A DNA stretch of 64,000 nucleotides from Halolamina sediminis (GTDB lineage Archaea > Halobacteriota > Halobacteria > Halobacteriales > Haloferacaceae): contig NZ_CVUA01000001.1 in the NCBI RefSeq assembly GCF_001282785.1, positions 1,426,001-1,490,000 of the forward strand. Direction: 5' to 3'. Position 1 is the first letter of the stretch; each line of letters starts with the position of its first letter. This document shows positions 35,553 to 42,899 of this stretch, in pieces. The translations under genes were made by a program, and so were the position numbers. Under the pieces are notes generated by a model. The model had not been told where the DNA came from, ran no database searches, and saw only the letters and a program-made list of their open reading frames with translations.

Positions 35553-35663
35553 TCACTCCTCGCCGTCCCAGTAGTCGACGGTCGCGTCCCGGTCGTAGTA
35601 GCCCGACACGTCGCGCTCGCCGAAACGTGGGCATGAGAGGTGTTCCGTCAGTTCGTCCGACAC
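35553..35663 (-). CDS. 36-aa small protein with a single Cys remnant of a zinc knuckle
   Basis: A GTG at 35663 opens a 36-codon frame (MSDELTEHLSCPRFGERDVS, then SGYYDRDATVDYWDGEE) with haloarchaeal codon usage and acidic composition; an in-frame stop lies just upstream, so it cannot be longer. Small CPxCG zinc-finger proteins are common in haloarchaea and this one carries CPRFG where a second Cys would be expected, so it either lost zinc or works differently. It overlaps the preceding gene by 16 bases and is probably cotranscribed. Confidence 0.45.
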   Translation of the reverse strand: MSDELTEHLSCPRFGERDVSGYYDRDATVDYWDGEE

Positions 35664-35965
35664 CGCCCGTCCCGATCAGCCTGACTCTGCACGAGCCATC
35701 CCCCTTCCATCGTCGCTTCACGTGTCGTGTAGATGATTTTCGTCTTCTCAGTGATCTCGTCGCCGTCGGCCGATTCGACTCTGAAAGGAACATCCATCGA
35801 ATCCCCACAGCACCCGACATCGACGAACTCCTCGAACTCGGCACCCTCGGCTGGTTCGACAACCCTTCGAAGATAGTTGCGATACCGATCGGTGTCGATC
35901 TGATCGCGACCCCACTCTGACAACTCCTCGGGGTACGAAATGACGACACGAGTAGCGACAGTCAT
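35648..35965 (-). CDS. Conserved-type hypothetical protein, 105 aa
   Basis: A single soluble, acidic domain starting MTVATRVVISYPEELSEWGR. Predicted beta-alpha content, with a CCGDSMDVPFRV Cys pair and a C-terminal TREATMEGGWLVQSQ. I recognise no family. Start ATG at 35965 is chosen because the in-frame upstream part is not coding-like. It overlaps the 36-aa ORF by 16 bases, so the two form a small operon. Confidence 0.65.
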   Translation of the reverse strand: MTVATRVVISYPEELSEWGRDQIDTDRYRNYLRRVVEPAEGAEFEEFVDVGCCGDSMDVPFRVESADGDEITEKTKIIYTTREATMEGGWLVQSQADRDGRCRTN

Positions 35966-36095
35966 ACACGAACGTAGCAGATCTAGCGGTAAAGACGTTC
36001 TCCCCACTGTAGAGAGACCTCAGCAGAGCCATGAAGCGCCGCCCCCCTTTCTCCTTCCGCCAACCGTTTTCCCGCCCGCGTCCCCACCCAGAAAT

Positions 36096-37196
36096 ATGGA
36101 CCTGCAGACACTCGTCGACGCGGCTTCGACGCGCGACTGGGACACCGACCCCGAGGGAACGGTTTCGATCGCCGTCGTCGGGCTGGGGAACTATGCCCGG
36201 AACGTCTCGGTTCCGGCGATCGAGGCGGGCGACTACGCCGAGGTCGGCGCCGTCGTCTCCGGCGACTCCGAGAAGGCCGAGCGCGTCGCCGACGAGCACG
36301 ACGCCGTCCCGCTGAGCTACGAGGAGTACGCCGAGGGCGAGGCCGTCGACGCCTACGACGCCGTCTACGTCGCGACGCCGAACCGCATCCACCTCGACCA
36401 GATCCGCACCGCGGCGGACCACGGGAAACACGTGATCTGTGAGAAGCCGCTGGAGGCGACGACCGAACGCGCAACGGCGGCCGTCGACGCCTGTGAGGAC
36501 GCCGGCGTGACGCTGATGACCGCCTACCGGATGCAGGCCGACCCCGTGATCCGCGCGCTCGGTTCGTTCGTCTCGCGGGGCGGCATCGGCGAGCCGACGA
36601 AGGCGATGGGCGAGTTCACGTTCCCCGTCCTCGCCGGGTCGAAGGGGCCCGAGCAGTGGCGCCTCGACGCCGAACTCGCGGGCGGCGGCGCGCTGATGGA
36701 CGTTGGCGTCTACCCGCTCAACACGATGCGGTTCCTGCTCGGCGCGGATCCGGGGTCGGTCGAGGCGATGGCCCGCGCGAGCGAGCCGTTCGGTGACCGC
36801 CCGGACGACCCCGACAGCCCGCGCTTCGCCGACGAGCACGTCCACGTCCTCGCGTCGTTCCCCGAGGGCGTCGTCGGCGAGTTCACCGCGAGTTTCAGCG
36901 GCGAGGCGGACTCGTGGCTGGAGCTAGTCGGTAGCGACGGCCGGGTCCGGGTCGAGAACGCGTTCGTCCCCGGCGGCGATCGGACCGTCCGGCTGAACAC
37001 CGCCGAGGGCGACGTGGAGCTCTCCGGCGTCGGCGCCGACGAGACCCGCGAGGAGTTCGACTACTTCGCCCACTGCGTGCTGACGGGGACGCCGCCCGAA
37101 CCCGACGGTCACGACGGGCTCACGGACGTCGCGATCATGGGTGCGATCTACGAGGCCGCCGAGTCGGGCGAGCGGGTGACGCTTACCCGGCGCTGA
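36096..37196 (+). CDS. Gfo/Idh/MocA family oxidoreductase, D-xylose 1-dehydrogenase-like
   Basis: NAD(P)-dependent sugar dehydrogenase, 366 aa. The N-terminal Rossmann fold shows AVVGLGNYARNVSVPAI, the substrate pocket has the EKPLEATTE (E-K-P) motif, and the GGGALMDVGVYPLN segment binds substrate. In length and sequence it resembles haloarchaeal Gfo6-type glucose-fructose/xylose dehydrogenases (D-xylose 1-dehydrogenase of the oxidative xylose pathway). No other xylose-pathway gene is adjacent, so the substrate is inferred. A TATA-like cgttttccc lies ~26 bases upstream of the ATG. Confidence 0.85.
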   Translation: MDLQTLVDAASTRDWDTDPEGTVSIAVVGLGNYARNVSVPAIEAGDYAEVGAVVSGDSEKAERVADEHDAVPLSYEEYAEGEAVDAYDAVYVATPNRIHLDQIRTAADHGKHVICEKPLEATTERATAAVDACEDAGVTLMTAYRMQADPVIRALGSFVSRGGIGEPTKAMGEFTFPVLAGSKGPEQWRLDAELAGGGALMDVGVYPLNTMRFLLGADPGSVEAMARASEPFGDRPDDPDSPRFADEHVHVLASFPEGVVGEFTASFSGEADSWLELVGSDGRVRVENAFVPGGDRTVRLNTAEGDVELSGVGADETREEFDYFAHCVLTGTPPEPDGHDGLTDVAIMGAIYEAAESGERVTLTRR

Positions 37197-37466
37197 TCAG
37201 CGTCGGAAGGGTGGAGAGGGCGGGGGAGGCGGATGATGTCGGACCGGGTGGCCCCCGTGGTCGGTCCGACGGTGCGCCGATGGTGGCGGACCCCTCGCCA
37301 CGCGGTCGGACGCGGTGTTGAGTTGTCGACGTTACGGCGAGAAAAGCGCCGTGTCGGTCGACGGCTGCACGTAGCCGGGAGAACGGCATAAATCCACGGG
37401 TCCCGGCCCTGCCGTCGGCGACCACTGGGGCGAACACGTAAGTCGATCCGGGGCAATCCCGAGCGT

Positions 37467-38192
37467 ATGACCGACGCAGCGATCGTGACCGGTGCGGCCA
37501 GTGGGATCGGGCGCGCGACCGTCGACCTGTTCCGGGAGCGCTACGACCTCGTCGCGGGGATCGACGTCGACGACGCGATCGCGGAGGTCGCCGCCGAGTT
37601 CGACGACGTCCGGGGGTACGTCGCCGACGTGCGCGACCACGAGCGCGTCCACGAGATCGTCGACGACGTGGAGGCCGACGCCGACGTGGTCGCGGTCGTC
37701 AACAACGCCGCGATCTCCCGGGACGTGTGGATCGGCGACCTCGGGCCCGATGAGTGGGACGAGGTGCTGGACGTGAACCTCACTGGACAGTACAACCTCG
37801 TCCACGCCGCCGCACCACGGATGTACGAGCGCGAGCGCGGCGCCGTCGTCAACGTCTCCTCGGGCGCCGGCAAGCAGGGCTCTGCCAGCGGCGGCGTCCA
37901 CTACTCGGCGTCGAAAGCGGGCGTGTTCGGGCTCACGAAGGGGCTGGCCAAACAGCTCGCCCCCCACGTCCGGGTGAACTGTGTCGTCCCGGGGCTGATG
38001 GACACGCCGCTGACGACCGACTCGGGGCTCTGGACGGACGCGGGCATCCGGGAGTTCACCGAGGAACTGCCGCTTGCCCGGCTCGGGGAGCCGGGGGAGG
38101 CAGCCGCCCTGATCGACTTCCTCTGTTCTACGCGGGCGAGCTACATGACCGGCGCCGTCGTCGACGTCGACGGCGGCGCCGGGCTGGTCTGA
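37467..38192 (+). CDS. Short-chain dehydrogenase/reductase (SDR)
   Basis: NAD(P)-dependent classical SDR, 241 aa. TGAASGIG cofactor motif near residue 8, NNAA (VVNNAAISRD) and the catalytic Ser-Tyr-Lys in VSSGAGKQGSASGGVHYSASKAG. The tail GAVVDVDGGAGLV is the usual C-terminal SDR motif. Substrate undetermined. The 270 bases in front hold no gene; AT-rich candidates are the acgtaag near 37440 (~27 bases upstream) and cataaat near 37389. It is convergent with the M28 gene with only five bases between stops. Confidence 0.9.
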   Translation: MTDAAIVTGAASGIGRATVDLFRERYDLVAGIDVDDAIAEVAAEFDDVRGYVADVRDHERVHEIVDDVEADADVVAVVNNAAISRDVWIGDLGPDEWDEVLDVNLTGQYNLVHAAAPRMYERERGAVVNVSSGAGKQGSASGGVHYSASKAGVFGLTKGLAKQLAPHVRVNCVVPGLMDTPLTTDSGLWTDAGIREFTEELPLARLGEPGEAAALIDFLCSTRASYMTGAVVDVDGGAGLV

Positions 38193-38197
38193 GGTGG

Positions 38198-39925
38198 TCA
38201 GGCCCCCGCGACGAACGCTTCGGCGGCCTCGGTCGCGTTCCGGATCCGGTGGCGCAGCCGAGTGACCTCCCGGGTCAGGGTGGTCTCCGCGAAGCGTTCC
38301 CTGCGGCGCGTACCGTCGACGCCGGCGGCGCGGCGAAGCTCCGGCAGCGGCTCGTGGGGGAGCGCCGGCTCCTGATCGTAGTCGCGGACGCTCGTGTACA
38401 GTGCGGGGATCAACTCGTTCCCCAACGTGACCTGCAGGTCCTCGGCCGCCGCCGCGGCGTCGGAGCCGACGGCGTCGAGCCGTTCGATCCGCTCGTACGC
38501 CGCTTCCAGCGCTGCCTCCAGCGCGTCGAGGTCCTCGTGGACGCCGTCGAACGATCGGCCCGTCTCGGCCTCGATTTCGGCGAGCTGCTCGCGGATGTCC
38601 GCGGCCGTCGCCCGGTAGTCGTGGGGGAGCGACGGTGACGCACAGAGTCGGCTGGCCAGCGTGATCGCGATCCGGGTCTCCTCGGCCAGCACGCCGACGT
38701 CGACCTTATCCCGGGTGTCCTCGGGCGTGTGCCACCACCAGCCGCCGCCGACCGGGCCACCCTCGCCGCCGGGCTCCATCCGGGCTCCAGAGAGCAGCGA
38801 GGAGAGCCCGGCGCCCCAGAACGACTGATCCGAGTTGCGTGCCGGCCGATCGTCGCCGAGGAACCCCGCCTCCCCGCCCTCGAGCAGCGGCAGGTCGCCG
38901 GCCGTCTCCAGCACGTCGAGGTGCTCGTCGCCGAGTTCGGCCATCTCCTGGTGCCAGAGCCCGTCAGCGCCCCGCAGCCCGTTCAGGTCGAGGTGGTAGT
39001 AAGCAACGCCGTTCTCCCGAAGGTCGAGCCACTCTCGGTCGGCCCACCAGGCGCTGCCGGCGTAGCGCCCCGTCGAGTGGGCGGGCCAGAAGCCGAACAC
39101 CAGCCCGCGGGCCGGGGGGTCGTCAGCGGCGATTCGGGCGAGTTCGAGCGTCGCCGCCATCGCCGTCGCGTTGTCGGTGATCCCCTCGTACCACGAGTCG
39201 ACGTGGTTACCGACGACCAGATAGCGGTCGCTCTCGGTGCCGTCGACCCGGCCGACGGGGCAGGGCAGCGTCGTGAGCTCGGTTGTGACCTCGGTCGTCA
39301 CCGTCGCCTCGACGGGGCCGGCCTCACAGCGCGCCAGTAGCCAGTCGCCGGCGTCGTCCCCGATCTGGGCCACCGGCAGCGACGGAAGCTCGGCGTCGTC
39401 GTCGAGCCCGGGCGTCCCCCAGACCGGCGTGACGATCATCTCGTGGAGCTGCTCGGGGTTGACGGACTGGTAGATCACCGCCGCCGCGCCGGCGTCGTCG
39501 AGCAGCGCGATCGGTTCGGGGGTGGGCAGCCCGGTCGTGAACACGATCTTCCCGTCCAGATCAGCGTCGGCGACGGTCTCCTCGGTCACGTCGTCGAGCC
39601 GGACCACCTTCCCCGAGACGCCGCTGGGGGGCGTGCTCGCGCCGAAGGAGGCCGTGATCGCCTCGTCGAAGGTCTTCCGGGTGGGCGCGGTCACGTCGAC
39701 CCGAGCGTCCTCGGGGAGACTGATGTACCCCTCGAACTCGTGGAGTTCGGCCTCGCAACCGTACTCCCGGAGCGTCTCGACGACGTACTCCGCGGCCTCC
39801 CACTCGTCGTCGGTGCCGGAGATGCGCTCGGTGCCGTCGAACGCGTCGACGTGCCGTTCGAGCGCCTCGGGGTCGACACGGTCTCGTCGCTGCGCTTCGG
39901 TCTCTCTATCGACCGGTTCGATCAT
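38198..39925 (-). CDS. M28-type peptidase homolog lacking the usual Glu pair
   Basis: 575 aa, no signal peptide. An N-terminal part with a PA-like insert (about 110-220) is followed by an M28 co-catalytic zinc fold: GNHVDSWYEGITDNATAMAATLELARI supplies the first metal His/Asp. The segment that in active M28 enzymes reads (D/E)-E-x-G-x-x-GS reads FWPAHSTGRYAGSAWWAD here, so the Glu pair is replaced. The late conserved HTPEDT is present. Cytoplasmic aminopeptidase-like or inactive peptide-binding role. Start at ATG 39925 is fixed by the shared TATA palindrome ~25 bases upstream. Confidence 0.85.
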   Translation of the reverse strand: MIEPVDRETEAQRRDRVDPEALERHVDAFDGTERISGTDDEWEAAEYVVETLREYGCEAELHEFEGYISLPEDARVDVTAPTRKTFDEAITASFGASTPPSGVSGKVVRLDDVTEETVADADLDGKIVFTTGLPTPEPIALLDDAGAAAVIYQSVNPEQLHEMIVTPVWGTPGLDDDAELPSLPVAQIGDDAGDWLLARCEAGPVEATVTTEVTTELTTLPCPVGRVDGTESDRYLVVGNHVDSWYEGITDNATAMAATLELARIAADDPPARGLVFGFWPAHSTGRYAGSAWWADREWLDLRENGVAYYHLDLNGLRGADGLWHQEMAELGDEHLDVLETAGDLPLLEGGEAGFLGDDRPARNSDQSFWGAGLSSLLSGARMEPGGEGGPVGGGWWWHTPEDTRDKVDVGVLAEETRIAITLASRLCASPSLPHDYRATAADIREQLAEIEAETGRSFDGVHEDLDALEAALEAAYERIERLDAVGSDAAAAAEDLQVTLGNELIPALYTSVRDYDQEPALPHEPLPELRRAAGVDGTRRRERFAETTLTREVTRLRHRIRNATEAAEAFVAGA

Positions 39926-39945
39926 ACCCCGTGGTGGACCGACGG

Positions 39946-39955
39946 AGCTATAGCT
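39946..39955. promoter_or_regulatory. Shared palindromic TATA box AGCTATAGCT for two divergent genes
   Basis: A perfect 10-bp palindrome in a 51-bp intergenic region. Its centre (39950.5) is 25.5 bases from the ATG at 39925 (minus) and 26.5 bases from the ATG at 39977 (plus). Both distances match the TATA-to-start spacing of leaderless haloarchaeal transcripts, so one box can direct transcription both ways. Confidence 0.7.
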
Positions 39956-39976
39956 ATTTGGGAGCCAGCAGTATTC

Positions 39977-41122
39977 ATGCAGTACGTTAGCACTGACGGT
40001 GTGTATCACCCCGACGGGGAGACCGTTGACGGGAGCGTCGTCTGTATCGAGGACGGCGAGGTCGCCGCAGTCCGGGACAGTCCCCCGACCGACGCCGAGG
40101 CGCTGTACGACGGCCCGGGGTACGCGCTGCCCGGGTTCGTCGATGCCCACTCCCACGGCCCGATCCGCCCGGGCGAGGGCGACCAGTTGGGACAGATGCG
40201 CGCCGATCCCGCAGTGCAGGCGGTCAGGGCCGCGAACAACCTCCGTCGTGACCTCCGGGCCGGGACGACGACGATGCGAACCATGGGCTGTGAACATCGC
40301 CTCGACCTCCGGCTCCGGGCGTCCGAGCGCACCGGCGAACTCGACGCGCCGCGGCTGCTCCCCTGTGGCGGCCACCTGACGCCGACGAACGGACATGGCC
40401 ACGCGCTGACCGCGACCGACGGCCCCGAGGCGTGCCGGCAGCGGGTCCGGGAGCTGCTCGCCGCCGGCGCCCACCACGTGAAGTACTTCGCGACCGGCGG
40501 GGTCTCCTCCGGCGCTGGGAGCCTCGACCGTGCGCCGTACTCCGACGCCGAAGCCGAGGCTATCGTGAGCGAAGCCCACCGACAGGGCGTCCACGTCGCG
40601 ACCCACGCCCACGGCGGCGCCGGCGCGCGGCAGGCGATCGAGGCCGGCGTCGACACCGTCGAGCACGCCGCCGCGTTCGACGCCGAGCTGGTCGACCTGC
40701 TCGCCGGGAGCGACGCCCACGCCGTCGGGACGTTCAGCATCCTCCACGACCCGTCGGGCATCGTCGGCGGCGACGCGGACGACGCGGACGTGATGGCCCG
40801 GGTCGAGGAGGCCCGCGCCAGCGAGCGGGAGAGCTGGGAACGCCTCCTCGACGCCGACATCGCTGTCGCTGTCGGCACCGACAGCATGCACGGGAACCTC
40901 GCGGACGAGGCCGCCCATCTCGTCGACTACGGCGCCAGCGCCGAGACGGCGGTGCGCGCGATCACGAGCGAGGCCGCCCGCGCTGCCCGCGCCGCGCGGG
41001 CAGGGACGCTCGACCCCGGCAACCGGGGGGACGTGGTGGTCGTCCCGGAGCATCCCGCCGAGAACGTCGCGACGCTCGCCGAGCCGGTGGCGGTGGTCAA
41101 AAACGGGGAACGCGTGGTCTGA
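39977..41122 (+). CDS. Metal-dependent amidohydrolase (prolidase-like, imidazolonepropionase/Sgx family)
   Basis: Cytoplasmic hydrolase of the amidohydrolase superfamily, 381 aa. Metal ligands: DAHSHG (HxH), a carbamylatable Lys in HHVKYFATGG, HAHGGAG, HAAAFD and the catalytic Asp in GTDSMHG. The layout fits the Xaa-Pro dipeptidase-like amidohydrolases (Sgx9260 type). Start ATG 39977 follows the shared TATA palindrome at ~26 bases. It shares a promoter with the M28-type gene, pointing to a joint peptide-processing role. Confidence 0.87.
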   Translation: MQYVSTDGVYHPDGETVDGSVVCIEDGEVAAVRDSPPTDAEALYDGPGYALPGFVDAHSHGPIRPGEGDQLGQMRADPAVQAVRAANNLRRDLRAGTTTMRTMGCEHRLDLRLRASERTGELDAPRLLPCGGHLTPTNGHGHALTATDGPEACRQRVRELLAAGAHHVKYFATGGVSSGAGSLDRAPYSDAEAEAIVSEAHRQGVHVATHAHGGAGARQAIEAGVDTVEHAAAFDAELVDLLAGSDAHAVGTFSILHDPSGIVGGDADDADVMARVEEARASERESWERLLDADIAVAVGTDSMHGNLADEAAHLVDYGASAETAVRAITSEAARAARAARAGTLDPGNRGDVVVVPEHPAENVATLAEPVAVVKNGERVV

Positions 41123-41135
41123 TCGGTGCGTGGCC

Positions 41136-41312
41136 CTACACGTCGAAGAACGGTGCCAGCACCGAGAGGAACCCCAGCAACACCCGGATGAACGTTCCGG
41201 GCGTATTGATGCTGTCCCAGTGTAGGCCAAGCAGCACCGGCATCGAGAACGTTGCGCCGATGATGACGGACTGCAACAGGACGATGAACTGTACCAGCTC
41301 GTCGTGCGACAC
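41136..41312 (-). CDS. Hypothetical 58-aa membrane protein
   Basis: Read on the minus strand from GTG 41312: MSHDELVQFIVLLQSVIIGA, then ATFSMPVLLGLHWDSI, and FIRVLLGFLSVLAPFFDV at the end, giving two hydrophobic segments. An in-frame TGA just upstream fixes the start. An AT-rich ctaaat element lies ~22 bases upstream. Codon usage is coding-like. No family recognised. It is convergent with the amidohydrolase (13-base gap). Confidence 0.55.
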   Translation of the reverse strand: MSHDELVQFIVLLQSVIIGATFSMPVLLGLHWDSINTPGTFIRVLLGFLSVLAPFFDV

Positions 41313-41383
41313 GTGTCAGGTGGAACCGGGATTTAGCAGGATGCGTTTCCCAGCACACAGGTCGTCTCGGACACGCTACCGAC

Positions 41384-42412
41384 TCAGGGGCGGATTACTA
41401 CCTTCCCGATCACGTCGCGTTCCTCGATGGCGGCGTGGCCCTCCGCGACGCCATCGAGGGGGAGTACACGGTCGATCCGGGGTTCGAGCTCGCCGTCGGC
41501 GACCAGCGGGAGCACGTCCCGGAAATCCTGACGGTTCCCCATCGGCGCGCCCCGGATCTGGCGGTGGTGTTGGTACACCGAACGGATGTCGATGTCGGGG
41601 TCCGGCCCCGAAGTCGCGCCACAGATCACCATCCGTCCGCCCATCGCGAGGCTGTCGATCGACTGCTGCCACGTCGCCTGCCCGACGTGGTCGGCGACGA
41701 GGTCGACGCCCCGGGCGTCGGTCAGCTCCATCACGGCCTCCTCGAAGGCGACGTCGGTGTAGTCGATCACCTCGTCGGCGAGTTCGCCGACGACCGCAGC
41801 CTTCTCGTCGGTCGACGTGGCGGCGTACGTCGTCGCGCCGAGGCGCTCGGCAATCTGGAGCGCGGCGTTCCCCACCCCGCCGCTGGCGCCGAGGATCAGC
41901 GCCGTCTCCGCCGGCCGGAGCTCCCCGGCGGTGACGACCATCCGCCAGGCGGTCGTGAACGTCACCGGCATCGCCGCGGCGGTGACGAAGTCGAGTGAGT
42001 CCGGCTTGGGTTCGAGACACCACTCGGGAACGACGGCGTACTCCGCGAGCCCGCCCGGCCGGTCCTCGCCGATGATCTCGTACGCGTGGCACATCGTGTG
42101 CTCACCGTTCAGACAGTACTCACACTCCCCGCAGGTGACGCCAGGGTAGACGACGACCGACTCGCCGACCCACGACTCGTCGGCGTCCTTGCCGACGGCG
42201 TCGACGACGCCGGCCATGTCGCTGCCCGTCCGCTTGGGGAACTCGCCGTCGTCCTCGGGGTGGCCCTTCCGGGCGAACACGTCGAGGTGGTTCAGCGCGA
42301 CTGCTTCGACGGCGATCCGGACCTCGTTCGGGCCGGGCTCTGGCGTCTCGGTCTCGACGACCGAGAGCGCGTCTTCGGGCGAGCCGTACTGAGTTATGTG
42401 TGCAGTTCGCAT
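41384..42412 (-). CDS. MDR-type NAD(P)H:quinone oxidoreductase-like alcohol dehydrogenase
   Basis: Medium-chain reductase, 342 aa. The structural zinc loop CGECEYCLNGEHTMC is complete, but the catalytic zinc ligands are replaced (ALNHLD for a Cys and GSDMAG for GHE). The NAD(P) fingerprint GASGGVGNAALQIAERLGA is intact. This combination suggests a reductase of the crotonyl-CoA/quinone type rather than a zinc alcohol dehydrogenase. Start ATG 42412 (MRTAHITQYG) is the natural MDR beginning; the upstream in-frame part is basic and dismissed. Substrate unknown. Confidence 0.88.
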   Translation of the reverse strand: MRTAHITQYGSPEDALSVVETETPEPGPNEVRIAVEAVALNHLDVFARKGHPEDDGEFPKRTGSDMAGVVDAVGKDADESWVGESVVVYPGVTCGECEYCLNGEHTMCHAYEIIGEDRPGGLAEYAVVPEWCLEPKPDSLDFVTAAAMPVTFTTAWRMVVTAGELRPAETALILGASGGVGNAALQIAERLGATTYAATSTDEKAAVVGELADEVIDYTDVAFEEAVMELTDARGVDLVADHVGQATWQQSIDSLAMGGRMVICGATSGPDPDIDIRSVYQHHRQIRGAPMGNRQDFRDVLPLVADGELEPRIDRVLPLDGVAEGHAAIEERDVIGKVVIRP

Positions 42413-42515
42413 ACCTCCGCGTGGGTGAGTGAGGGCAAAAAGGCGCGGGTGGAGGCGATCGGCGGCGTGACGGACCGCCGACGACTTTTTCATCCGTCGG
42501 CGAATACTGTCGTGT

Positions 42516-42737
42516 GTGAAAGAACGTATTCAGAAGACGATCCGACGCGCACAGTTCGCCGCCGCGGGCGCCGCCATCGGTGGCGGTCTCGGGGGGCTGG
42601 TCGGGAAGAACGCCGCGAGCACCGCTGCCGGGTTCGGCGCGCTGATCGGTGCGACGATCGCCGAGAAAGTCGGCCCCACGCAGGAGATCAAAGAGCGGTT
42701 CCGTCGCGGTGCCGACGCCGGCGAGGTTTCGGAGTAG
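42516..42737 (+). CDS. Small glycine-rich hypothetical protein, 73 aa
   Basis: A central glycine/alanine-rich stretch (AAAGAAIGGGLGGLVG, then NAASTAAGFGALIGATIAE) resembles glycine-zipper membrane-inserting segments, flanked by basic/acidic ends. GTG start at 42516. TATA-like actttttca is about 29 bases upstream. It is convergent with the AOR gene through the tandem repeat array. Function unknown. Confidence 0.65.
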   Translation: MKERIQKTIRRAQFAAAGAAIGGGLGGLVGKNAASTAAGFGALIGATIAEKVGPTQEIKERFRRGADAGEVSE

Positions 42738-42759
42738 CCACCTCGGCTCTTTTCAGGAG

Positions 42760-42899
42760 TCGCCGGCTGCTCGCCTCGGCGACACCGTCAGTCCTCGCCG
42801 GCTGCTCGCCTCGGCGACACCGTCAGTCCTCGCCGGCTGCTCGCCTCGGCGACACCGTCAGTCCTCGCCGGCTGCTCGCCTCGGCGACACCGTCAGTCG
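42760..42899. repeat. Four tandem copies of a 35-bp repeat
   Basis: Copies at 42760-42794, 42795-42829, 42830-42864 and 42865-42899, essentially identical (the last ends g instead of c). Plus-strand unit starts tcgccggctgctcgcctcgg. Each contains an inverted pair (cgccg...cggcg). Read on the minus strand, the first copy contains the TGA stop codon of the AOR gene. The array sits between convergent genes. No spacers and no variation, so not a CRISPR. Confidence 0.95.

Noticed and set aside
42760-42899. Array considered as CRISPR
   Set aside because: Units are contiguous with no spacers, and no cas genes are nearby.
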